DNA of 64,000 nt from Chelonoidis abingdonii. Its lineage: Eukaryota > Chordata > Testudines > Testudinidae. The notes beneath the pieces are model-generated. The model was not told where the DNA came from and ran no database searches. It saw only the letters and a list, made by a program, of their open reading frames with translations. This document shows positions 32,791 through 43,215 of the stretch, one piece after another; positions within the stretch are counted from its first letter, which is position 1; the number at the start of each line of letters is the position of its first letter. The translations under genes and the position numbers were made by a program. Location of the stretch: positions 133,854,279-133,918,278 of the forward strand of contig NC_133771.1 in assembly GCF_003597395.2 (NCBI RefSeq), read 5' to 3'.

Positions 32791-33270
32791 CATTAGCCCA
32801 TTTGTTTATAAGCTGACCCCTCAAGATGGTTAGGTAAAAATAGCAAAAACTGTATGATCCTTTCATAAGCCGACCCTATATTTCAGGGGCTGGCAAACTT
32901 TGGCTCCTGGCCAATTAGGGTAAGCTTCTAGTGGGCAGGGACGTTTTGTTTGCCTGAAGCGTTCACAGGCACGGAGCCACTCAGCTCCCAGTGGCCGCGG
33001 TTTGCTGTTCCCAGCCAATGGGAGCTGTGGGAAGTGGTGCGCCACTTCCCGCAGCTTCCACTGGCAGGGAACGGCAAACCGCAGCCACAGGGAGCTGAGG
33101 GGCTCCTTGCCTGCAAATGCTCCAGGTAAACAAAACAACAATGTATTAGATATTAAATTAAATGATTCCATAGAGTTTAAGATAATCAAATTTTGGTGTA
33201 GACCCGTTTATAAGCCGATGCGTCACTTTTTTACCAAAAATATTTGGCCTATGAACAAGTTTATAAGGTA
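32791..33270. mobile_element. DNA repeat with TTTATAAGC motifs, interrupted by a hAT-like palindrome
   Basis: The outer sequence on both sides contains GTTTATAAGCTGACCC or TTCATAAGCCGACCC (left, 32805-32880) and CGTTTATAAGCCGATG (right, about 33207), ending in AAGTTTATAAGG. The insert starts CAGGGGCTGGCAAACTTTGG at 32884, a hAT-type start, and has lost its right end. This is a nested pair of elements. Open frames here reflect the palindrome. Confidence 0.6.
32943..33136. repeat. 194-bp near-perfect palindrome without a spacer
   Basis: The arms 32943-33039 and 33040-33136 are reverse complements over 97 positions each, with no indel and, by hand count, 82 matches. The centre is GTGGTG/CGCCAC. 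A repeated stretch, GGTTTGC-TTCCC, appears on both arms. Confidence 0.88.
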
Positions 33271-36200
33271 ATTAACCAAAAAAAGGGCAAGATTAGTTAG
33301 ATAAATTATTCATTACAAATAGCTCACCAAGCTTTTATTATAAAGCACCTGGCAGCATTATGTCCAGTAGTTTTATATTGCACTTAAATATGTCATCAGC
33401 ATGAAAGAATAACTAGAGACAGAGCAATTTTCTGTGTAAGTAGGAAGGTGAATTCTGTCTACATAGTGAGCTTCCAAACACACCACTGGTAATGTACTGC
33501 AATGGGGTCCCTCTGATCTCTTGTTTAGCCATTCAGCCAGTTACTTCAACCATCTGAAAAAAGGTCTTTGGCCCATATCATCCCTTCTGGAACCAGATGT
33601 GGTTAAAGTAGCTCAGTATGCCTATTAATATCCCGTTTGCCAGGTCCTGCCTGCCACTCCCCCATGTCCCCAAATGTCCTCTCCCATTTTGCCCTCTCCC
33701 TGTGGCCAACATAAGTGTTCTAAACAAGCCCACAGATCCACCGAGAGTCTTATAATGGCATCCAGCACTGCAGTATCTGAGCACTTCCCTTATAATCAAA
33801 AGGAGCAGGACATGCATCTTTTCTGGTCAAAATCCATGAAGAAGGGTTGTCATGACAGAGGAAGCAGGAAGGGAAAGCTGCTGGAAGTCTCCAACCTGAG
33901 CGGAAATAATGGGTTTAGTCAGAGGCTGATAATATGACATGGAGCTGGGCAATGAGGAACTGGAAAGCTGCAGCAGAAAGAGGGCAAGTGGGGAATACGG
34001 AGCAGGCCTGAAGGAAGGTGCAAAGATGGCATAGGGGCCCAAAGAATAGTGATGTTTGGATTCATATTCAGTGTTACATAGGTATATTTACTAGTATTAA
34101 GCAAAACAAGGAGCATGGTGGTCACTGACTAACCAAAAAGGTGAATTCATCTCACCTTTATGTATGATCTAGTGATAGGAAATCAGATCAGATATTCAGC
34201 ATAATACAAACCAGAAGGCAAAAAAGAAAAACCTAAACCACCACTCAGCACATGAGGATTATTTGTTTTGGCCCAGACTCTGAGATCATAAATCCTATGC
34301 TTGTGCTAATAAAGATTCCATATGCGGCTGTCAGTAACACATTAAAATGGAGATAAAATAAATCACAGCAGAGTCCCAGTTTTTGTGTATGTGTATCTGC
34401 TTTTGAAGAGATGTTGCAAGAGGACTCCAATGAGGGAATTGTGAGTCAACAATCCTTTATGTTCAAATAATGTCCTTTGGGATTATGTATGTTCTGGCAC
34501 AAGACAAACCAAATGCCTAAATAGATCCTGCTACATATTATGTGATCATGGAGAAGAAGTGTTTAATCATTACTACTATAGTCATAATTTTGTTTTGATG
34601 GATCAGTTGAGCATTGTTTTCATAGCATGCACCACAGGATTTGTCTCAAGCCCAGTAGCTAAACAAAGCATTAGCATTTGCTATATGTTACGTGAATTTC
34701 ACCATTACCCTTCATATATGGAAGTGGAGGTGACTTTTCCCTTGCATGCATTCCATTTTGGCATTTCAAATCTTCAAGATTTTGTACTCACAAAGACATG
34801 GCACGTGCTGTTCTCTCTACTGGTACAGGATTGAACTCTTAGATTGTAGGATATTCTTTCACGGGAAATTGTCCTTATCGGAGGTGGAGCTTGCCAAGCC
34901 AATCTGCAGCAGCCTTGTCAGAAAAGAGTGAAGCCCTTTACCACCTTCAAATTTGGTCAGAGGAGTCATCAGTGATGTATGGCATTATCAGTCTTTGGCA
35001 ACAGCCGCATGTGGGATCCTCATTGGCCTCAGGTGGAAAGTATTTCAGACCCCGGCCAGTCTGAAATCAATTCAGAAGGGCCCATGAACAGTCCAGTGTG
35101 GCACATCAAAGGTGGGTACACGCATACTTGTGTCAATTCTGAAAGACAGATTTCTGATGTCAGCTGCAGACCATTCTTCATGCCACATTCACACTGGAGA
35201 GAATTCCGAGTGGGGGAAGTGGGCCCAGAATGGGTGCCTTGACGACAAGCATGCGCTTGGGTGGTGGAATAGGGCAGTGTATAGTACTAGACTTGGTTTA
35301 CTTTGATCTTCCCAGCCATTCTGGCTGTAGGGTCATCAAGACAGGTGTGGGAAGGAATGATGTTGCTTAAAACAGGGAGCAAATGTACAGATGTGGGTCA
35401 AATCATCTCAGTTACAATGCAAATTATTGAATGTAGTTATGTGTCAACTAATTGAATGTGAGAGGAATGGAGCCAGACTGGAGCACAGTATTCTGCTGCA
35501 GAGTAAAAGAGGGCTAAATTAGACAATTGGAGTGTTTGAGCATTTGTTCCCTATGAAGTGCTGGCCAATTTGCTTAGAAAGTTGTTAGGCATCCTCACCT
35601 TAGCCACAGTTTTCCTTAGGTGGTTAAGATATGTGAGATCTATCTAGGGTTACTCCAAGGTAGACTGGGTGGGATTTGTATGACAAATGATGTCCATTGA
35701 GGAAAACAGTCAGGGAAATGGTGAGAATCCCACTATTCCAGTGATGAGGAAATATGTTGACAAGAATAAGGGATAATCCTGCACTGGTAGTAGGCCACGG
35801 CATGTACTGCATGCCCTAATGAATGAGACCTCCTGGTATGGTGTTGCCACTCTCAGCTGCACCTCAGGCATGTTCAAGCTCTACATAGCCAGTGTGATCA
35901 CCCCAGCATAAGAGTGATCTGACAGTGAGTGACAGAATTGAAATAAGGGCTCTTCCACCATTCTCACCCCTTGCTGCTAGGATACATGGGGAAAGGGGAC
36001 ATGGATGAAGGAGAGGAGAATGGCCAGGATGCCCATGTGCTACACTAATCAATGGCTATGTTTTCTGCCCTTGTGTCCACTTGCAACTGGCATAAATTAG
36101 AGGATCCCTGAGCCTTGCATCAGCTCAACACACCAAGGGTGAATTTCACCCTAAGAATGTTACAGTTGTTGTTGTTCGTTCATCCTGCATGCCCAAAAAT

Positions 36201-36718
36201 TTGCTAGGTGCCTGAAAGAAACTACTGAAGACATAATCCCTGTCCCAAAATGCTTATAGTCTAAACTGGACACAATGCCATACTGAGGGTGATAGACTAA
36301 AGGGAGTGGAAGATAGAGAAATGACTAGTGTTTCATTAATTACCTCAGAGGGATACTCAATAAGGCATACACCTTTCTGGTGCCTTTAAATTAGCTTGTT
36401 TCCTAACTGACTTCTCCTTGATGAGGCAGCAGACATGAGGGTTCAGGTGCGATATGAATGAGGCGAGGGAGGTGAGTTGGCTATATATAGAAGCAGTGCA
36501 TACAATTCTTCAACCACCATGAAACTCAGCTACCTCTCCATAGGCTCTACCTGCTCACCTAAAAATATTTCTGAAAGATTTGGCTTTTAAGCACTTGAAA
36601 CTTGCTGGGATAGAGGCTTGGACTGATTTAAAGGTAAAGAATGGGAACAATCAACAGAACAATGTGCAAAAAAAATTTCACACATAAGTTGCATGTGGCA
36701 ATAGCAAATACTAGACTC
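33271..36718. other. unassigned DNA
   Basis: Nothing I can name. The piece at about 36180-36300 (ATAATCCCTGTCCCAAAATG, then CTTATAGTCTAAACTGG) may be an old dispersed repeat. Confidence 0.4.
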
Positions 36719-36793
36719 TGGGTGAAATCCTGACCTCCATAAACATCAGTGGGAGTTTTGCCATTGACTTCCACACTGACAGGATTGAACCCA
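36719..36793. repeat. ancient palindromic repeat (GGTGAAATCCTG type)
   Basis: TGGGTGAAATCCTGAC (36719-36734) pairs with GACAGGATTGAACCCA (36778-36793) at 13 of 16 positions. The centre GTTTTGCCATTGACTTCC is typical of this amniote repeat. Confidence 0.65.
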
Positions 36794-37317
36794 CTTTAGC
36801 TCTCTGTTTGCCTGTGCTATAATCAGCAACTACATCACTGAAATAATCTGCATATCTATTTTCACATATTATTCATTAATTATTAATATTTATATTCTGG
36901 TAGCAGTTAGCAGCTCCAAACAATATCACAAGAGTCTAGGACTCTTTAGCATGGCATAGATACATATGCTACTGTAGCCACACACCACATCGGTGTCATT
37001 CAGAAAGCCAAGTTATCTAAGAACATAAAAATCAGACACAACAAGCCGCAAATCCCAGTCATGGTTCAACCTGTTGATATTCTGAACAAAAAAGAGCTCT
37101 TAACCATGCTTTCAGCTGTTTCCATTGCATCACATAGGCTCAACAGTCATTCTAGGCTTCACTATGACACACAGGGTGACAATCTTGGAATCTTATGTAG
37201 ATTTACCTGTGTCTTCTATAATCGTAAATAAAGATTAAAAAATTCAAGATGAAAGTGTTTAAAAAACTGTCAAGTTATCAAAAGAGTATTCTTTTCCAAT
37301 CAGTGTTAATTATTTTT
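36794..37317. other. unassigned DNA
   Basis: I see no recognisable gene or repeat here. Confidence 0.4.
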
Positions 37318-37530
37318 AGAGTGATGTAGCCATGTTGGTCCCAGGATACGAGAGAGACAAGGTAGGTGAGGTAATATCTTTTACTGACCAACTTCTGTTG
37401 GTGGTAGGTACAAGCTTTCAAGATTACAGAGAGCTCTTTCTCCAGTCTGAGGAAGGAAGCAGTCTGAGCTAAACAGAAGTTGAGACAGATTGTTAAGCAG
37501 AAGGAATAAGGCATGTTGAAGGTGGTCACT
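37318..37530 (-). mobile_element. 3' tail of a Penelope-like retroelement (family B)
   Basis: The complement contains GAAAGCTTGTACC, then CCAACAGAAGTTGGTCAGTA, then GGGACCAACATGGCTAC. These match the tails at 1-369 and 61.4-61.96 kb in inverted orientation. The hammerhead-like core is CTGGAGA (complement of 37439-37445) and GAAA (complement of 37416-37419), so the first string carries an A-to-G change. No endonuclease frame is left. Confidence 0.7.
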
Positions 37531-37639
37531 TAAAAGACAGTGAGCAAATAAAATAATTTCTGTAGAACCCTATTGCTTTTTTTCCTCTTAAATTCTATGA
37601 CTTTTTCCACAAGGAGTAAAACTGTAATTAAAAGGCTAT

Positions 37640-38022
37640 ATAAGAACATAAGAATGGCCGTACTAGATCAGACCAATGGTCCACCTAGCCCAGTATCCTG
37701 TCTTCTGACAGTGGCCAATGCCAGGTGCTTCAGAGAACAAGCAATCACTCATGTGACCTATCCCCTGTTATCCACTCTCAATTTCTGGCAATCAGAGGCT
37801 AGGTCCTAGAGCATGGGTTTGCATCCCTGACCATCTTGGCTAATGGCTGTTGATGGACCTATCCTCAATGAACTTATCTAGTTATAGTTTTGGCCTTCAC
37901 AACCTCCCTTGGCAATGAGTTCCACAGGTTGACTGTGCATTGTGTGAAGACGTACTTCCTATTGTTTGTTTTAAACCTGCTGCCTATTAATTTCATTGGG
38001 TGACCCCTGGTTCTTGTGTTAT
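37640..38022 (-). mobile_element. CR1 LINE 3' part
   Basis: Starting at the 3' terminus (TATAAGAACATAAGAATGGC on the plus strand), it covers the 3' untranslated region and the last codons of the reverse transcriptase. Plus-strand blocks include AGTTCCACAGGTTGACTGTG and AAACCTGCTGCCTATTAATT. It stops at about 38022, where non-CR1 DNA begins. Confidence 0.82.
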
Positions 38023-38407
38023 ATATCACAGGGTTCCTCTGTCACTACCCAGAAAACCTCACTGCCTGACCAGCTCAATTGGTCTCTTGTCACAAACAAA
38101 CACTGGGTTGTTTATTTTGCAGCAAGGTGTGTATTTATTTCTCTCTTACATAGTGATAGTTGTGCAATATAGGCTTACAGCAAGGGTAGGATTCCCTGCA
38201 GCCCTCACTCCCCTGCCCAGGCTCACCCTCAGAGTTCCTCCTGAGCCTCTCCTCTTATATTTTTCCCTACTACCTTGTTAACCCAGTGATTTTCATCCAG
38301 GTGTTCACAGTACCCCACGTGAAAGTGTATAACTGCCCTCAGCTGGGCCGGCAGACATCTCCAGGCTGCAGCAGGGTCAGTGATCAGGATGTTGCTGATA
38401 GCACCCT
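38023..38407. repeat. non-CR1 block between two CR1 pieces
   Basis: It starts ATCACAGGGTTCCTCTGTCAC and ends CACCCTGTCACA, so CACAGGGT and ACCCTGTC face each other. It could be an LTR-like repeat but I could not identify the family or a TSD. Confidence 0.4.
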
Positions 38408-38977
38408 GTCACAAAATGAGTACAAGAGTTTATGCTCCTTTCTGCTTTCCTCAGTAGGATTTAATTTCCAATTTTTAAAGGATGCCTTTTTGCCTCTAAC
38501 TGCTTATTTTACTTTGTGGTTTAGCTATGGTGGCACTTTGTTGGTCCTCTTACTGTGTGTGTGTTTTTTTTTTTAATTTGGAGTATATATTTAATTTGAG
38601 CCTCTATTATGGTGTTTTTAAAATTTCCATGTAGCTTGCAGGCATTTCATTTTTGTGACCATACCTTTCAATTTCCATTTAACTAGCTTCCTCATTTTTG
38701 TGTAGTTCCCCTTTCTGAAGTTAAATGCTACAGTGTGGACTTCTTTGGTGTCTCCCCTCCCCACCCCCGGATGTTAAATTTAATTATATTATCGTCACTA
38801 TTACCAATCAGTTGAGCTATATTCACTTCTTGGATCATATCCTGTGCTCCACTTAGGATTAAATCAGGAATTAGCTCTTCTCTGGTGGGTTCTAGGACTA
38901 GCTGCTCCAAGAAGCAGTCATTTATGCGGTCAAGAAACTTTATCTCTGCATCCCATCCTGAGATGACATGTACCCAG
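38408..38977 (-). pseudogene. CR1 endonuclease/linker region fragment
   Basis: On the minus strand an open part encodes AEIKFLDRINDCFLEQLVLE followed by PTREELIPDLILSGAQDMIQ. It corresponds to the linker after the CR1 apurinic endonuclease domain (…NDCFLEQLVLEPTRE…DLVLS…). Downstream toward 38408 the reading frame is interrupted but nucleotide blocks such as TGCTTTCCTCAGTAGGATTT continue the CR1 order. It is a different CR1 portion from 37640-38022 and about 2 kb of CR1 is missing between them, so the two need not be one insertion. It ends abruptly at 38977, where TGTGACAAAG starts. Confidence 0.75.
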
Positions 38978-39054
38978 TGTGACAAAGTTCCTCCTCTATC
39001 TTGGTGGGTCCTGCACTTCTTGGCAGATTTACTCACCTCAGTGATCTTCCCCTC
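38978..39054 (+). mobile_element. start of an LTR-like element, cut by the assembly gap
   Basis: It opens TGTGACAAAGTTCCTCCTCT directly inside CR1 sequence and continues with GGTGGGTCCTGCACTTCTTG. I associate this start with a common turtle LTR. The other end is lost in the gap, so length and TSD are unknown. Confidence 0.5.
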
Positions 39055-39154
39055 NNNNNNNNNNNNNNNNNNNNNNNNNNNNNNNNNNNNNNNNNNNNNN
39101 NNNNNNNNNNNNNNNNNNNNNNNNNNNNNNNNNNNNNNNNNNNNNNNNNNNNNN
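39055..39154. other. assembly gap (100 N)
   Basis: Exactly 100 N, the conventional size for a gap of unknown length. Translated frames through it are meaningless. Confidence 0.99.
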
Positions 39155-39310
39155 AGTGCAACGCTCCGGAAATCGACGCTAGCCTCGGTACACGGACGCA
39201 CACTGCTGAATTAATGTGCTTAGTGTGGCCGTGTGCACTCGACTTTATACAATCTGTTTTACAAAACCGGTTTATGTAAAATCGGAATAATCCCGTAGTG
39301 TAGACATACC
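39155..39310. mobile_element. right end of a DNA transposon (GTCTACACT family)
   Basis: It ends CCCGTAGTGTAGACATACC. The preceding CTGAATTAATGTGCTTAGTG and CCGGTTTATGTAAAATCGG match the 3' end of an element whose 5' end resembles 63813-64000. I associate this family with PIF/Harbinger-like transposons of turtles, but no transposase is visible here. Confidence 0.6.
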
Positions 39311-41011
39311 CATATACACTTCTCTCCTTGAGAGTTGATCCTGATTGGCCTGGAGAGAGGAGTGTCCTGTTCCACTCTGTATTACAGGGTTCCTGACCCC
39401 AGGCCTTAAGATGACAGTGTCCTGGGAAGATCACTGCTAATTCCCTGGGACCATATCCTCTCTTCTAGTTTTGGCTTGTGCTCACACCAGTATCCCTGGA
39501 AAGGGGTCTTCTTCCCTGCCCCCTTAGGCTTAAAAAGAGAGTACACCCCATTGCAGATGGAAACGCATGAAATATTGTTAATTCTTATTTCAAGGCACAG
39601 CCAAGGATGAGGAAAATCCACTCCTCTGTTTGACTGCCAGAGTTACTCACACATTTGGCTTCATATCCCTGAAACACAAAATCCACCCCCAACAAAATCA
39701 AAAACAAAACACTAATTGTCAAACCTAACTTCATTATCTATTTCTGGGATATAAACAAATTATTGTCAGCCACCCACTGAGTTACTCAGCACTGGAAATG
39801 CAACACAGAGTCCTTCCTAATGGTATGCAGGAAACATCGTCCGTGCTTGTGCTGTCGGAAACCTTCTGCATACCATATGTGAGTCAGTACCAATTGATCT
39901 CTGCCCATATTGCTTCTTTGGTGGGAGAAATCATCAAACCAGACTAAAATGAGTCTTTTTGCATGCCGATTTTTAATTTTCATCTGAACAAAGTCTCTAG
40001 ATAGCATGGAATCTAAGCCTGGGTCAAATAAGTCTAACTGTATTGTGAGAAAGTTGTTGATGTCTCTGATGGGATCACTTATTTCAAAATGGAAAACATT
40101 TCACAACCTTAACATAGCTGCCCTGCTATAACAATTTTAAAGACATTCTCTATCAACTTATACCAGTTTTAAAGCAGGACAAATTTTAGGCCCTAACAAC
40201 ACAAGTTTTTTTTTTCCCCCTCCTTAGAAAAGAATCCCTTATTTTGAAACAGAACAATACTTTCAGCATGGGAGTGACTTTACTGGATTATAAAGGGATA
40301 CTGCAATAACATAAACTATCAACAGACCTAAAGAATAGGTCATTGACTTTGAAACTTTAGTTGAAATCAAGGGGAAACACGCCAGCTTTCTGGTTTATTT
40401 AGCATAGCAAAGTAAATATGATTTGAAGATGTGGTTCTGCTATTAACTTTAGGCAGCCCCGACACAAAGTGATCTACCATTTCTGGCAGTTCTACAGTAG
40501 TTTGCACTGAGCAAATTTACTTTTCACAGTCTGTTTCTGAACTCACCCTAAAATCTTGTATCATTATTGTGCACCAGGAAAAAATCCGAATATACTAGTG
40601 TTGGGTTTCTGCCAACAAGTCTAGTCATAACCTCATCTTGTGATTGCAGCATTTGATTAAAAAATAGAAAATCATTTAACAGACGATTTATGTGGCATAA
40701 AATGTGAAGAATGCAATCTTTTCCTCGTCCTTCAAAATATCACATTCAAGTAAAAATGGACTGACTGGATCCCAACCTATGAACATCCAGTTCTTCAAAC
40801 TTTTGACAAGCTATGAAAGCACCACTGGAACAGGAGATAATACACTGGTTAGAATAGCAAATGTGTTGGTTAGATAGGAGCTAGGGTAGCAGCTTTGTCT
40901 GGGCAATTTGTTGCTTCGAGGAGCTAGAGTTGCAAATTGCATGAGTCACATCTGGGCCTGATGATCAGAGGTGCAGAGCAGCCACAACTCTCATTTTGAA
41001 GTGAAGGGATG
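39311..41011. other. unassigned DNA
   Basis: I see no recognisable gene or repeat. The frames near 39406-40007 have no domain. Confidence 0.4.
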
Positions 41012-41019
41012 TTGTAGAT

Positions 41020-41329
41020 TGGGGTCGGCAACCTTTCAGAAGTGGTGTGCCGAGTCTTCATTTATTCACTCTAATTTAAGGTTTTGAGTGCCAGTAATAC
41101 ATTTGAACGTTTTTAGAAGGTCTCTTTCTATAAGTCTATAATATATAACTAAACTATTGTTGTATGTAAAGTAAATAAGGTTTTTAAAATGTTTAAGAAG
41201 CTTCATTTAAAATTAAATTAAAATGCAGAGCCCCCTGAACCAGTGGCCAGGATCCGAGCACTATGAGTGCCACTGAAAATCAGTTTGCGTGCTGCCTTCT
41301 GCACGTGTGCCATAGGTTGCCTACCCCTG
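41020..41329 (+). mobile_element. hAT-type non-autonomous element with perfect 8-bp TSD
   Basis: The ends are TGGGGTCGGCAACC (the family usually starts CAGGGGTCGGCAACC) and GGTTGCCTACCCCTG. TTGTAGAT flanks both sides (41012-41019 and 41330-41337). Interior blocks such as AGTGGTGTGCCGAGTCTTCA and TAAGTCTATAATATATAACT identify a well-known turtle hAT family. It is 310 bp long and non-coding. Confidence 0.88.
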
Positions 41330-41337
41330 TTGTAGAT

Positions 41338-41869
41338 GCTTGGCTGCTCTGAAAGCAGGTCTGCACATTTCTGAGCTTGCTGAGATGTCATGATATGTCA
41401 CTACAACTGGCTTGGAATTTCCCATCAGAAAATGCTGATTTGACACAACCAAAAGCTTCCACAAGAATGCATCAATTCCATCAAAACTTGTGGTGAAAAC
41501 CAGGTAGTTTTTGATAGAACCTCTCTGATGTTTTGCTAGCTCTCCCACTTACCTCGTTAGCTTGGCTGGCAACTCAATGCAAAGCTCCCAGGCTGTAATG
41601 ATTTACAGACTCCCCAGCTCTGCACCAGCCTGCCTGCTGGGCTACTCAGGAAGCCTAGTGGCCGTTCCCCAACTAGTCAGTTCCCAGGCTCCTCAGCATC
41701 CTGACTTCCAGGCTCCTTGGGTTTCCACAGTCTCTGGCAGGCCACTCCCCAGTTAGTCCATTCCCCTGGTGTTCCTGAGCTTCTAGCTCCCCAGGAAGCT
41801 CAGGAAAACAGCTGCACACCCTGATCACCAGGTGGGCAGCCAGCAAGCTACACACAAAAAACACATGTT
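41338..41869. other. unassigned DNA
   Basis: Short internal repeats of CAGGCTCCT or CAGGCTCCTC occur at about 41685-41725. No gene was seen. Confidence 0.4.
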
Positions 41870-41998
41870 GTTTCTCCTGAAATGGAATTTTTATGGAAAT
41901 CCCTTTCTATGAAAAATATTACAGTATTGACTTTCAAAAGTGTTTTTTTTATGCTGATTTTTTCATGGGAAGAGATTTTCATTTTCTGGACAGCTCTA
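41870..41998. repeat. possible AT-rich dispersed repeat
   Basis: Ends GGACAGCTCTACT after TTTTCATGG-type words, like the block at 20735-20945. Confidence 0.3.
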
Positions 41999-43034
41999 CT
42001 ATTACCATTTACTAAATATATTTTAGATGTGTAACAGACACGTTTCTATTTTAATACACATAGACAAAGGGAGGTTTAAGGGAACAGAACTACTCTCAGA
42101 CAAACAAAGCCCTCTGAGAGAAGAAAATACTTTTCCTGGTCATTAGTATGGCTATTGAGACACAATAGCCCAACCATCAAATCAGTGGAACAGCCGTCAC
42201 TTTCAGCCTGTTCACCTTTGATAGCCCAGAATGGAATTTGCCTAGACCTGATTGAGCTGTTTTGGGGTATAGGGAAATATGTTAAGAAAATCAGCTGGGG
42301 AAATGCAGGTTGTCCCCCTCCTTAGTTGAGTGTCCCAGCAAACCCCTCAACAGAGGAGGGTGAATGCTGCTAGGTCAGATAAAGCAGCCCAGACTCAAGC
42401 ATTTCTGTCTGAAGATGTGTTTGTTTTAGCATTGCTTACTGTTACTGTAGCTATGATAGCCAACCTGATTAACTGTCAAGAAAAGTAAAATCTAGATATG
42501 ATCAGAAAATTATATTTTGTTTTGTTTAAAATCTTTGTTCTCTATCTTCAGATAAGAACCTGGTTTTACAAAGAATTTGGTTGTAAGCTTGGAATTTCCA
42601 CACAGTTCCATTGTCTAAGGTGAGGTGACCTCACAATAGGGGATCTGCAAGGATGGAGCCTAGGACACCCCACTCTAGTCCGCTGTCCGAGGTCGAGCAC
42701 AGGAGAGTCCTTTTTCCAATAAAGGGAAAATTGCAAAAGCAGAAGCAGATACTTACCAAGGGGAATGGCTGAGAGAATAAGAAGGAGACTGAGGTGAATG
42801 GAAGTGCCCAGAGATAACAATATTATTTCTTCCAACCCTGCTTTTAAATACAGATTTTAATTTTAAGACTTTTTTCTACAGAATGTTAATGAAGAGTTCA
42901 AGGACACATATGGGCTGTTTGTAAACAATTCATTCCATTATAATTATCCTTTCTATACAAATACCTTTATCTTTCCAACGTCCAAGCTTCTCTACTCACC
43001 AGAGAAAGGAGGAGTACTACAAAGAAGGATAGGT
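41999..43034. other. unassigned DNA
   Basis: I see no recognisable gene or repeat here. Confidence 0.4.
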
Positions 43035-43130
43035 GTCTCTAGTGGTGAGAATATGGAACTACAATTATGTACTCGAATTCTAGCCTGAGCGCTGCCTCTG
43101 ACACACTGTGTGACGTTGGGACGGTAAGTT
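43035..43130 (+). repeat. MIR-like SINE fragment
   Basis: CTAGTGGTGAGAATATGG, then CGAATTCTAGCCTGAGCGCT and CTGACACACTGTGTGACGTT, reproduce the head and core order of MIR. The tail is missing. Confidence 0.6.
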
Positions 43131-43215
43131 AGACCAAAATTTTCAAGTTTAGATGCCTAATATTAGACACCTAAACTCATATTTATACACCTAAAAATAA
43201 CTGATCAAATTTTTA
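43131..43215. repeat. ancient palindromic repeat fragment
   Basis: AAAATTTTCAAGTTTAGATG, CCTAATATTAGACACCTAAA and AAATTTTTAAGGGTGC look like a decayed copy of the AAATTTTTCAAAAG-type palindrome at 56872-56985. Confidence 0.4.

Noticed and set aside
38728..39434. Open frames running through the N block
   Set aside because: The frames are artefacts of unread bases. The only real content is the CR1 linker piece on the minus strand.
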